64,000 nt of DNA, taken from contig NZ_FCOQ01000009.1 of assembly GCF_900021165.1 (NCBI RefSeq), positions 124,001 to 188,000 on the forward strand, read 5' to 3'. The position numbers and the translations under genes are program-made. Below, in pieces: positions 16,446-23,413 of this stretch; within the stretch, counting starts at the first letter, position 1, and every line of letters starts with the position of its first letter. This DNA is from Paenibacillus phocaeensis. Lineage in GTDB: Bacteria; Bacillota; Bacilli; Paenibacillales; Paenibacillaceae. The notes beneath the pieces are model-generated. The model saw only the letters and a program-made list of their open reading frames with translations. It searched no databases and had not been told where the DNA came from.

Positions 16446-17120
16446 ATGAGCCAGACCCTGTTGATCGTTGACGATGAAGCCGATATCGTCGCGCTGCTGA
16501 AGGATTATTTTGAAATTAACGGGTATTTCGTGCTGTCCGCGGGCAACGGGAAGGAAGCCCTGAAGCAAATGGACAAATTCCCCGATCTAGTGCTGCTGGA
16601 CATCAATATGCCGGAGATGGACGGTCTTGCGGTATGCGCCAAAATTCGCCGGTTCGCCGCATGTCCGATCCTGTTTTTGACCGCAAAAGCGGAGGATGCC
16701 GACAAGATTATCGGATTTCGCACAGGCGCGGACGACTATATCGTCAAGCCCTTCTCCATCGAGGAACTGGGCGCCAGAGTGGCCGCGCATTTGCGGCGCG
16801 AGCAGCGGAACCATTCCCGTACGAAGGCGAAATTCGCCGGCGATCTCGTCGTCGACTATAGCGAACGGGCTGTTTTTTACCGCCAAGAACTAATTCCACT
16901 GGCCAAAAAAGAGTTTGAAATCGTCGCTTTTCTATCCCAACATGCCGGACAGGTATTCGATAAGGAGCGGATCTACGAGCGCTTATGGGGCTTCGACAGC
17001 GAAGGGAACAGCGCCGTGATCGCCGAGCATATCCGCAAGATTCGCGCCAAGCTGTCGGCGGTTGGTTGTCCAAGCTGCATTGCGACGGTATGGGGAGTCG
17101 GGTACAAATGGGCAGAGTAA
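16446..17120 (+). CDS. OmpR-family response regulator
   Basis: A 224-residue regulator. The receiver domain opens LLIVDDEADIVALL, with phosphoacceptor Asp in LVLLDINMPEMDG near residue 51 and the switch Lys in YIVKPFS near 101. A C-terminal winged helix follows (KKEFEIVAFLSQHAGQVFDKERIYERLWG, with KIRAKL recognition helix). The frame is open upstream to 16392, but GAGGTGG lies just before the ATG pair at 16443/16446. It overlaps the kinase gene by 13 nt, so the two are coupled. It presumably controls the ABC genes that follow. Confidence 0.9.
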   Translation: MSQTLLIVDDEADIVALLKDYFEINGYFVLSAGNGKEALKQMDKFPDLVLLDINMPEMDGLAVCAKIRRFAACPILFLTAKAEDADKIIGFRTGADDYIVKPFSIEELGARVAAHLRREQRNHSRTKAKFAGDLVVDYSERAVFYRQELIPLAKKEFEIVAFLSQHAGQVFDKERIYERLWGFDSEGNSAVIAEHIRKIRAKLSAVGCPSCIATVWGVGYKWAE

Positions 17121-18322
17121 AACGCTTCTGGAACAACCTCTCGATCCGGACCGCGCTGGTGATCTACACGATTCTTTTCATGCTGCTGGCAACGCTCTTG
17201 ACCTTTGTATCGTTGGGGCTTCTGTCTAGAGCGGAGGGGGCGATTACCAGCCGCTACGATAAAACCGAGTACACCACATTCAGAGACGATGCCGGAAGAG
17301 AATTGCCGATGGCCATCGGCGTCTCCGCTCAGGTCGAAGAGTATACCTCGCAGGATCGGGCAAAATTGGTGATCATTCACATTGCCCAACTCGCGGCCAT
17401 CCCCGTTTTTTACGGGGGTTGCGTGCTTTTGGCGGCGTTTCTGTTTTACCGCTTCAAGCTGAAGAAGCCGATCGAGCTGATCAACCGGTCCGCCCGCAAA
17501 ATCGCCGAATCCGATCTAGATTTTTCCCTGCGCTACGACTCCAAAGACGAAATGGGCAAACTGTGCTCTTCGCTGGAAACGATGCGGGAAGCGCTGGAGC
17601 AAAATCATCGCAGCATGTGGCGGATGATGGAGGAGCGCAAGCGCTTGAACGCCGCCTTCGCGCACGATTTGAGGACGCCCGTGACCGTGCTGCGAGGCTA
17701 TGCGGATTTTCTCTTCCGATACGTTCCCGAGGGGAGAATCGGGCAGGAGAAGCTGTTGACCACGTTATCCTCCATCTCAAGGCATACGCAGCGGCTGGAA
17801 AGTTATGTTCAAACGATGAGCGAAATGAATAAATTGGAAGATGTGGCGATCGATTTCGAGAAACTGCGCGTCTCCGATTTGTCCGGGCAGATCGCCTCCA
17901 TCGCCGAAGCGCTGAAGGCCCAGTCCGACGTCGACATCCGCGTCGTTAACCGGATCGGCGCGGAGTTTGTGTGCGCGGACGCCAAGATCGTTCTCCGGGT
18001 CGTGGAAAATCTGTTGTCCAACGCGCTCCGTTATGCCAGAGAAAAAATTGAAGTCGAGCTTCGCCATGAGGATACGCCGCATCTCATCGTAGAGGTGGCA
18101 GACGACGGGCACGGTTTTTCGCCGGAGGCGCTGCGGGAGGCGGCCAAACCGTATTACCGGGAAGAGGCGGGAACAGACAAGTCCGATTCCGTTCATTTCG
18201 GACTCGGCCTCTATATTTGCCGGACGCTGTGCGAAAGACATGGCGGACGGTTGGTTTTGTCCAACGGAGTGCGAGGGGGAGCCCGGGTAACGGCCAGTTT
18301 TTCAGCACTCCATGAAAGTTGA
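17108..18322 (+). CDS. Sensor histidine kinase (HAMP, HisKA, HATPase)
   Basis: A 404-residue membrane kinase. Membrane segments lie at about 13-38 and 92-115, giving an external loop of only about 55 residues. HAMP follows (RFKLKKPIELINRSARKIAESDLD), then the phosphoacceptor His in AFAHDLRTPVTVLRGYAD near 185. The ATPase carries NLLSNALRYA (N box), DDGHGF and GLGLYICRTLCERHGG. The small loop suggests sensing within or at the membrane surface, possibly with the adjacent ABC complex. The start ATG 17108 overlaps the regulator's stop. Confidence 0.9.
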   Translation: MGRVKRFWNNLSIRTALVIYTILFMLLATLLTFVSLGLLSRAEGAITSRYDKTEYTTFRDDAGRELPMAIGVSAQVEEYTSQDRAKLVIIHIAQLAAIPVFYGGCVLLAAFLFYRFKLKKPIELINRSARKIAESDLDFSLRYDSKDEMGKLCSSLETMREALEQNHRSMWRMMEERKRLNAAFAHDLRTPVTVLRGYADFLFRYVPEGRIGQEKLLTTLSSISRHTQRLESYVQTMSEMNKLEDVAIDFEKLRVSDLSGQIASIAEALKAQSDVDIRVVNRIGAEFVCADAKIVLRVVENLLSNALRYAREKIEVELRHEDTPHLIVEVADDGHGFSPEALREAAKPYYREEAGTDKSDSVHFGLGLYICRTLCERHGGRLVLSNGVRGGARVTASFSALHES

Positions 18323-18384
18323 AAAAAAATTGAAGCGTGGATTGTATACTCTCCTTGAACTCGATGAAAGGAGAGTTGTTTTTT

Positions 18385-19302
18385 GTGGGAAAAACGTCGA
18401 TCGAAATTCGCAATCTCAGCAAGTATTACGGCAAAAAGCAGGCGCTGCAGAACATAAGCCTGACGATCGGACCAGGCATGTTCGGTCTGCTCGGCCGCAA
18501 CGGTGCGGGTAAAACGACGCTGATGAAGACGCTGGCCACGCTGCTGAACAAAAAAAGCGGAGACGTTGCCGTATGCGGCATCCCGCTCGAGAATGCCAAG
18601 GAAATCCGCCGCATCATTGGCTATTTGCCGCAGGATTTCTCCATGTACGGCAATATGGGCGTGTATGAGGCGATGGACTACCTTGGCGTATTATCGGGAC
18701 TAAGCCGCGAAACCCGCTGCGAGAGAATCCCGCTGCTGCTCGAGCGAGTGAATTTGAGCAACGCCCGCCATAAAAAGGTAAAGGCGCTGTCCGGTGGGAT
18801 GAAAAGGCGGCTTGGCATCGCCCAGGCCATCTTGCACGAGCCGAAGGTGCTGATCGTCGACGAGCCGACGGCAGGGCTCGATCCGGAGGAGCGCATCCGC
18901 TTCCGCAATCTGCTGAGCGAACTAGCCGGAGAGCGGATCGTCCTGCTATCGACGCATATCATCGGCGACATCGAGGCGGCCTGCGAGGAGATCGCCGTCC
19001 TGGAAGCGGGCAAGCTGCTGTACCAAGGCAAGGCGAAAGCGCTGGCTGAAAGCGCGGCAGGCAAAGTATACCATGCGGAAGTATCCCGGTCGGAACTGGA
19101 ACGGCTTAGGGATACATTTGTCATCACGGGAATGTCTGCTTACGGTGAACGGGCGAGCGTCCGGTTGCTGGCTGACCGGAAGCCGACCGCAAACGCGATT
19201 CCGTGCGAACCGGATCTAGAGGACGGCTATATGCTGCTCATGCACGATCATGGAGCGCGAACGGCTCATGGAGGGACCGCTTATGTTCCGGATGGAATGT
19301 AA
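18385..19302 (+). CDS. ABC transporter ATP-binding protein
   Basis: A 305-residue CcmA/BcrA-type ATPase. Walker A is GRNGAGKTT near residue 38, signature LSGGMKRR near 135, Walker B VLIVDEP near 155, with His in LSTHI near 190. The C-terminal 90 residues are an extra regulatory domain. I chose GTG 18385: GAAAGGAGAG stands 9 nt before it, whereas the frame upstream lacks a site. It starts 62 nt after the kinase gene with no terminator between, so a five-gene unit is likely. It energises the two following membrane proteins. Confidence 0.9.
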   Translation: MGKTSIEIRNLSKYYGKKQALQNISLTIGPGMFGLLGRNGAGKTTLMKTLATLLNKKSGDVAVCGIPLENAKEIRRIIGYLPQDFSMYGNMGVYEAMDYLGVLSGLSRETRCERIPLLLERVNLSNARHKKVKALSGGMKRRLGIAQAILHEPKVLIVDEPTAGLDPEERIRFRNLLSELAGERIVLLSTHIIGDIEAACEEIAVLEAGKLLYQGKAKALAESAAGKVYHAEVSRSELERLRDTFVITGMSAYGERASVRLLADRKPTANAIPCEPDLEDGYMLLMHDHGARTAHGGTAYVPDGM

Positions 19303-20431
19303 AAAAACGCTGCTGAGCTGGACGTTCTGGATCTATGTTGCGGTTTTGCTTTTGGAAGGGTATACGCAGCTTGGCAAGGAATTTCAAAAAATCGAAGCGC
19401 CGCAGCCGGGGCTGGAAAGGTACGGCATAAAATACGTCGACGACTCGGAGTTGATCATGAAGGAAGCAACCGCCTCCCTGATCGCGGAATTCGAGGCAAA
19501 CGCGTATATTGCCTATCCCCCTCCACTACTTATTTACAAGAACGTAAAGCTCAGTGAGGCCAAACAAGCCGAAATCCAAGCGATTGGGGCGCAGTTGACG
19601 GACGGCCAGCCTAGCTATGAGCGGTTTAAAGAGCTGATGAAGCAGGCGGACAAGCTGATCGGCGGCGGCTCGAAATACGCCGTTTCGAACTTGGCCGATT
19701 TCGGCGAGACGGACAAGACGTATGAAGACGCGCTGGCCGAGTTCAACGCTATCGTGGATAAAGACCGGATTACCGGCGCGCTCGCGCGCTATTTTTGCGA
19801 TTATTTCGGCTTCGTGCTGGCGGTGTTTCCCGTCTTCGTTGCGGTCGCATTAGGTCTCAAGGACCGCCGGACCCGCATGCGGGAACTCGTTTACTCCAGA
19901 CGAGTCTCCTCCCTGACGGTCGTGTTCGTCCGCTATGCGGCATTGGTGGCCATGATGTTCTTGCCCGTCCTGTTGTTCGCCGGATATTTCACGGTGCAAA
20001 CGGCCGGCGATTATACGGGAGATTCTATCGACCGGCTTGCCTTTTTCAAATACAGCCTGGGTTGGCTGCTGCCGTCCTTGATGTGTTCAACCGCCGTCGG
20101 CGTTTTTTTGACGGTGCTGACGGAGACGCCCATCGCGATTGCGGTTCAGGGATTGTGGTGGTTCATCGACACCAATAGAGGGGTGAAGCATATCTATGGC
20201 GGATATGGCGCCGATCTGGCGATTCGACACAATACGATCGGCAATACGGAAGTTTTCTTGCAGCATCTGGACACCTTGATGATCAATCGAATCGGTTATA
20301 CGATGTTGTCGCTTGTGTTGGTTGGGGCCGCGGCCGGCGTTTACGAGCTCAAAAGGAGGGGGAAGCTCCATGGACCCAATTTCCGTTTGGCAAACATATT
20401 CGTACATCGCAAAGTCCAATCTGAAGCGTAA
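19283..20431 (+). CDS. ABC transporter membrane protein (large)
   Basis: A 382-residue membrane protein. One hydrophobic segment near residues 9-25 is followed by a ~150-residue hydrophilic external domain and then five to six membrane segments from about 175 on. This is the ABC-2 type layout with an extracytoplasmic loop between helices 1 and 2. GGAGGG lies 7 nt before ATG 19283, which is inside the end of the ATPase gene (20-nt overlap). No substrate can be named; transport of a peptide, antibiotic or lipid is possible. Confidence 0.8.
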   Translation: MFRMECKKTLLSWTFWIYVAVLLLEGYTQLGKEFQKIEAPQPGLERYGIKYVDDSELIMKEATASLIAEFEANAYIAYPPPLLIYKNVKLSEAKQAEIQAIGAQLTDGQPSYERFKELMKQADKLIGGGSKYAVSNLADFGETDKTYEDALAEFNAIVDKDRITGALARYFCDYFGFVLAVFPVFVAVALGLKDRRTRMRELVYSRRVSSLTVVFVRYAALVAMMFLPVLLFAGYFTVQTAGDYTGDSIDRLAFFKYSLGWLLPSLMCSTAVGVFLTVLTETPIAIAVQGLWWFIDTNRGVKHIYGGYGADLAIRHNTIGNTEVFLQHLDTLMINRIGYTMLSLVLVGAAAGVYELKRRGKLHGPNFRLANIFVHRKVQSEA

Positions 20432-21014
20432 CGTGCTTCCCCACCTGCTGCTCGCCCTTCTCTTTGTTCTGTTCGCGCCGGTTCTTTTTGGAATTTCTTA
20501 CCTGGACGCAACGGCCGCTGCCATTCGTCTGGAGAGATTTATTGCGCTGATCGGCATCGTGCTGCTCGTACCGATTTTTATGCCGGAGCAGCATAAGGAC
20601 ATCCGAGATTTGACGGAGACGAAGCCCGTTTCGCAAACCGGTATTTTCCTGGTCCGCCTGGCGACCTCCGCCCTGCTGACGCTGGCTATTATCGCCGGCT
20701 TCGCTTGGGCCATGGCTTTGAACGGCAGCGAGTTTCCTTTGGTCCGCTATACGTTAGGCACATTCTGCGGCGCTTTGTTTCTCGGGGCGCTCGGACTGTT
20801 CGCCCATGGAATCGGTCATACTCCCGTTATCGGTTACATGATTCCGCTGATTTATTACGTTCTGAACATAGGGGGCGATAAATATGTCGGGAAGCTGTAT
20901 CTGTTTTCCATGTCCAGGGGAAGTTTTGGCGAAAAGTACACGCTATTGGGAGCCGCCGTCATGCTTGTTTCGGCGACCTGTATAATTAGGACGGTGATCC
21001 GGCGGATTCGATAA
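20370..21014 (+). CDS. ABC transporter membrane protein (small)
   Basis: A 214-residue protein with six hydrophobic segments (about 22-42, 52-70, 95-118, 130-150, 155-170, 190-207). AGGAGGGG stands 7 nt before ATG 20370, within the preceding gene (62-nt overlap), so it is translated together with the larger membrane protein. The two probably form a heterodimeric channel with the ATPase at 18385. A strong terminator follows. I do not recognise a named family. Confidence 0.75.
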   Translation: MDPISVWQTYSYIAKSNLKRNVLPHLLLALLFVLFAPVLFGISYLDATAAAIRLERFIALIGIVLLVPIFMPEQHKDIRDLTETKPVSQTGIFLVRLATSALLTLAIIAGFAWAMALNGSEFPLVRYTLGTFCGALFLGALGLFAHGIGHTPVIGYMIPLIYYVLNIGGDKYVGKLYLFSMSRGSFGEKYTLLGAAVMLVSATCIIRTVIRRIR

Positions 21015-21042
21015 CGTTGGTCAAAATATCGTAAGATCATAC

Positions 21043-21090
21043 GAAAACAACCCGTTCCCCGGGCAACTGGCCCGGGCGGGTTGTTTTCGC
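21043..21090 (+). terminator. Terminator of the regulator-kinase-ABC unit
   Basis: AAAACAACCCG and CGGGTTGTTTT form an 11-bp stem that encloses an inner CCCGGG-C...GCCCGGG hairpin, then CGCTTTTTC. Very strong and possibly bidirectional. Confidence 0.9.
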
Positions 21091-21131
21091 TTTTTCTCAA
21101 ACCAAATGAGCTTGTAGACTCTTCGCCCCCC

Positions 21132-21425
21132 TTATCTTGATCCGCATAGAAGTTCTTCCTTAGCCGCATACACTTCCATAAACATTATTGCTCCAAGCTG
21201 AAACCCGTGTACAAAAGAATCCGTAGCATGCATCGATTCGGATTGGCTGCGTAAATCGAGCATCGCTTCAAGTTGGTTAAAATCTTCGGCAGATAGTTTT
21301 CCTTCCCACATCCCCATGGCTTCCGACACTCTTCTGCTTATTTTGCGGTACTCAGGGTTTGTCGGAACCCTATTTTCTTCCGGACGAATTTCTCCACAAT
21401 AGAAGGCTTCCAGCATACTTTTCAA
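21132..21425 (-). CDS. DUF6809-like small protein
   Basis: A 97-residue cytosolic, largely helical protein. The opening LEAFYCGEIRPEENRVP, the middle NPEYRKISRR and the later DLRSQSESMHATDSFVHGFQ fit, as far as I remember, the DUF6809 family of Firmicutes, whose function is unknown. The start is TTG 21425 with AAAGGAAG 7 nt before it. An ATG seven bases upstream is out of frame and should not be taken as the start. It is a single gene next to the repeat island. Confidence 0.7.
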   Translation of the reverse strand: MKSMLEAFYCGEIRPEENRVPTNPEYRKISRRVSEAMGMWEGKLSAEDFNQLEAMLDLRSQSESMHATDSFVHGFQLGAIMFMEVYAAKEELLCGSR

Positions 21426-21486
21426 CTTTCATCTTCCTTTCGGTATCGACTACAACTCCTTGAAAGAAAGATTGACACATGATAGA

Positions 21487-21689
21487 TTAAATGTGCAATC
21501 TGCCTCTCAGGCAGTTGCGTGGAGGAAGCGGCGAGTTCTTTTGGTAGGAGACGCCACTTCCTTTTTTACGATCATCCAGCCTCTCAATGCTCCGCCTAAC
21601 AGCTCCGTTTTTCGTAACTTTGTTCTTGGCATAACGTTCGAGAATGTCGCTATGCTTCTTATCGAGCGCACTGTAAGTCGTATTTTCAC
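21487..21689 (-). pseudogene. Decayed ribbon-helix-helix (CopG/Arc-type) regulator
   Basis: Two frames together give an RHH protein. One frame supplies the beta strand VKIRLTVR; the next supplies LDKKHSDILERYAKNK and VTKNGAVRRSIERLDD, the helices. One base is missing near 21667 (between GTGCG and CTCGATAAG). A GGAGG site at 21689-21693 sits just before AAA-ATA, where an ATG would be expected, so the start codon seems lost as well. Upstream is an excellent promoter with two operators, fitting a once self-regulated gene. If not decayed, a GTG start and programmed slippage would be needed, which seems less likely. Confidence 0.55.
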
Positions 21690-21758
21690 CTCCACTTTTA
21701 ATTATTGACTGACAATAATGTTGCATTAAATGTCTGCCATAAAACAATTTTGATTTTT

Positions 21759-21776
21759 GTATCTACTAGTAGATAC
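21759..21776. promoter_or_regulatory. Operator 1: 18-bp perfect palindrome
   Basis: GTATCTACT followed by AGTAGATAC. It covers the predicted transcription start of the minus-strand promoter, about seven bases past the -10 box. Its centre is 29 bp from that of operator 2. Confidence 0.75.
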
Positions 21777-21782
21777 ATTTCG

Positions 21783-21811
21783 ATTATATATCTACTAAGA
21801 GATACAGTCAA
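21783..21811 (-). promoter_or_regulatory. Promoter of the RHH gene with operator 2 in the spacer
   Basis: On the minus strand TTGACT (21806-21811), a 17-bp spacer and TATAAT (21783-21788). The spacer contains the near-palindrome TATCTCTT/AGTAGATA (21789-21804), nearly the same sequence as operator 1. Binding there would fully block the promoter. Confidence 0.8.
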
Positions 21812-21816
21812 TCATG

Positions 21817-21845
21817 TTTCCATAATGGACAAGAAAGCGTATAAT
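21817..21845 (+). promoter_or_regulatory. Probable promoter of the XRE regulator gene
   Basis: TTTCCA (21817-21822), 17 bp, TATAAT (21840-21845). The -10 is perfect and the -35 weak. It diverges from the RHH promoter and lies just outside its operators. Confidence 0.5.
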
Positions 21846-21884
21846 TTGAGTAAATAAAAACTCTGCTCGGAAGTTGGTGGCATC

Positions 21885-22091
21885 TTGCCAGTTGTCGTAA
21901 AACTCAAAGAAATTCTATCCGAACGTAATATGTCTCAGCGGGAATTAGCAAGACTAACCGGATTGAGACCAAATACCGTAAGCCATCTTTGTTCCAAAGA
22001 AGTTGACAGAGTGCATCTCAGCACCTTTTATGTAATTTGTAAGACTTTAAACATTAGCCTGTATGAGCTTCTTGTATTGGAAGATGACTAA
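21885..22091 (+). CDS. XRE/Cro-type small DNA-binding protein
   Basis: A 68-residue single-domain helix-turn-helix protein. The HTH spans about residues 17-40 (MSQRELARLTGLRPNTVSHLC) and the last helix is LYELLVLEDD. Such YozG-like proteins are transcriptional regulators of small accessory loci. The start is TTG 21885, with GGTGG close upstream. It lies divergent to the decayed RHH gene, and a degenerate copy of itself follows 100 bp downstream. A bidirectional terminator separates the two. Confidence 0.85.
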   Translation: MPVVVKLKEILSERNMSQRELARLTGLRPNTVSHLCSKEVDRVHLSTFYVICKTLNISLYELLVLEDD

Positions 22092-22107
22092 TCTACCTTT
22101 TCCCATG

Positions 22108-22152
22108 AAAAAAGGCTCATTCCTACTTACAACTTGGAATAAGCCTTTTAAA
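22108..22152 (+). terminator. Terminator after the XRE gene
   Basis: AAAAAAGGCT-C-ATTCC and GGAATAAGCCTTTT form the stem around CTACTTACAACTT, with a T-rich 3' side. Could also act on the opposite strand. Confidence 0.75.
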
Positions 22153-22189
22153 ATTGAAAATTGGGTTTGACCTATTTTTAACGCACCAA

Positions 22190-22329
22190 ATGTCAAAAGC
22201 GGGAGGGGAATTGGCCAATGCCAATCCGGCTCCGATAAAGTCAATGCCGCCTATTTTGACACTCTGGAACAGATTTGTAAAACACTCAACATTAGCTTGC
22301 ATGAACTTCTTGTTATGGAGGACGAGTAA
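22190..22329 (+). pseudogene. Degenerate second copy of the XRE gene
   Basis: The end of this stretch reads YFDTLEQICKTLNISLHELL then VMEDE stop, matching ICKTLNISLYELLVLEDD of the intact gene. Upstream, ATGTCAAAAGCGGGA parallels ATGTCTCAGCGGGA of the intact copy, but in another frame and with internal length changes, so the helix-turn-helix cannot be read through. It looks like a tandem duplicate, or a diverged relative, that has lost its reading frame. Confidence 0.6.
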
Positions 22330-22526
22330 GTTACGTGATCGTTGAATCGGTGGCGCTGCTCAGTGATGTATAGCCGTTCACAATGCAGGGATAACACGTT
22401 AATTATTGTATGTAACTTAGTTCGCGTCACACCGCTACGCTGTAGATTGTTTTGTACGATTTTTCGCACAAAGGCCCCTGGGGATCGAACATGGGCGGTT
22501 TTATACGATTTTTCGTGCAAAACCTC

Positions 22527-22875
22527 CGTTTCAGGCACTAGCGTTGCATTAACCCGAGGGGTCTAATGGCCGTAACCGCCTCCCTTTGAAACCGGGCAGG
22601 TGGATAACGGCCTTTTATGGCGCTATTTTGTCGAATCCGCTCCTTTGGTGTGAAATAGAGGTCATTTAGGGCCTTATTTTGAAAAAAATCGGGCCAAAAC
22701 CTGATTTCTGTACTCGCACCAGAGAAATAAGGCCCTTTTTAGCCGCTATTTTTCCCGAAAAAGCATATCTGGGCGAAATAGCAGCCCAAAATGTCGCTAT
22801 CATAATGTGCGCTAAGTGAGATTGCGGGGTGGACAGCACCATATCAGGTTTAATGCAACGCTAGTGCGTTTCAGG
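22527..22875. mobile_element. MITE-like insertion with 17-bp TIRs and 9-bp target duplication
   Basis: Direct repeats CGTTTCAGG at 22527-22535 and 22867-22875 enclose an element of 331 bp (22536-22866). Its ends are perfect inverted repeats: CACTAGCGTTGCATTAA (22536-22552) and its complement (22850-22866). The interior has no coding frame. It holds stem-forming pairs: GGCCGT/ACGGCC (22568/22607), CTATTT/AAATAG (22623/22653), a 12-bp AGGGCCTTATTT pair (22668/22725) and GCTATTT/AAATAGC (22746/22776). It resembles a non-autonomous transposon moved by a transposase encoded elsewhere. Confidence 0.8.
22605..22800. repeat. Four 22-nt TA...TAT modules inside the insertion
   Basis: Units begin TAACGG, TAGAGG, TAAGGC and TAGCAG at 22605, 22656, 22728 and 22779. 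Each is 22 nt long and ends CTAT or TTAT. Distances are 51, 72 and 51 bp, again two pairs. The frame, end bases and pairing distance parallel the motifs at 10318-10500. Confidence 0.6.
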
Positions 22876-23051
22876 GCATCACTCGAGCACTTTTATACGA
22901 TTTTTCGCACAAATTCCTACGTCAAGACGGCTTAAGAGCGCGTTTGTACGATTTCTCGTACAAAACCGCCTGCTTTGCATCACCCCCGCGCCAAGGGATA
23001 AACTAGATCTAAACCTAACCGTCCCCATCCTTGAACCAGAGGTGATTCAAC

Positions 23052-23402
23052 TTGAGCATCAGCATTATCGTGGAAGGCAAAAACGACCGCAGCAAGCTGC
23101 GGCGTTTGCTGGACGAAGAGGTCCGCATCTACTGCACATTTGGCACCTTAAACAACGAGAAGTTGGAAAGCTTGCGCAAAAAGGTCAAAGACGACGAACT
23201 GTTCCTGTTCCTCGATAACGATCCTTCCGGCAAACGCATCCGCGGCGTGCTGCGGGACGCTTTTCCCGATGCGGTGCAAATTTATACGAGACGGGGTTAC
23301 GCAGGGGTAGAGGGGACGCCTGACGAATATCTGATCGCCCAATTGGAAAAAGCCGGGCTGGAGGAGTATATTCTATATCCCCCCAACACCGGCTTCCTAT
23401 AA
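23052..23402 (+). CDS. Toprim-domain protein (YusF-like)
   Basis: A 116-residue protein that is essentially one toprim domain: IIVEGKNDRSKL with catalytic Glu at residue 8, and FLDNDPSGKRIR with the D-x-D pair near 56. Stand-alone toprim proteins of this size, as YusF in Bacillus, are thought to act on nucleic acid (nuclease or primase-like), but the role is unproven. Start TTG 23052 follows an AGAGGTGATT site. It is flanked by repeat islands on both sides and converges on sco. Confidence 0.8.
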   Translation: MSISIIVEGKNDRSKLRRLLDEEVRIYCTFGTLNNEKLESLRKKVKDDELFLFLDNDPSGKRIRGVLRDAFPDAVQIYTRRGYAGVEGTPDEYLIAQLEKAGLEEYILYPPNTGFL

Positions 23403-23413
23403 CGGACGGCTTT

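Larger units (their letters stand above)
22451..22964. repeat. Array of four 22-nt hairpins (TTTGTACGA-type), interrupted
   Basis: Units at 22451-22472, 22500-22521, 22892-22913 and 22943-22964. Each has a 9-nt arm TTT(G/A)TACGA, four T/C bases and a 9-nt arm TCG(T/C)(A/G)CAAA; the fourth unit is a perfect inverted repeat. Spacers are unrelated. Between units 2 and 3 lies the 331-bp insertion; without it the pitch is 49, 52 and 51 bp. No gene is present in 22330-23051. Confidence 0.8.

Noticed and set aside
21460..21708. An 82-codon plus-strand frame
   Set aside because: Antisense to the decayed RHH gene, no ribosome site, no motif.
22154..22345. A 63-codon plus-strand frame
   Set aside because: It reads the degenerate XRE copy in the wrong frame; the meaningful similarity is in the neighbouring frame.
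22451..22964. CRISPR array
   Set aside because: Only four short, varying palindromic units, spacers of unequal length, and no cas genes in the window.
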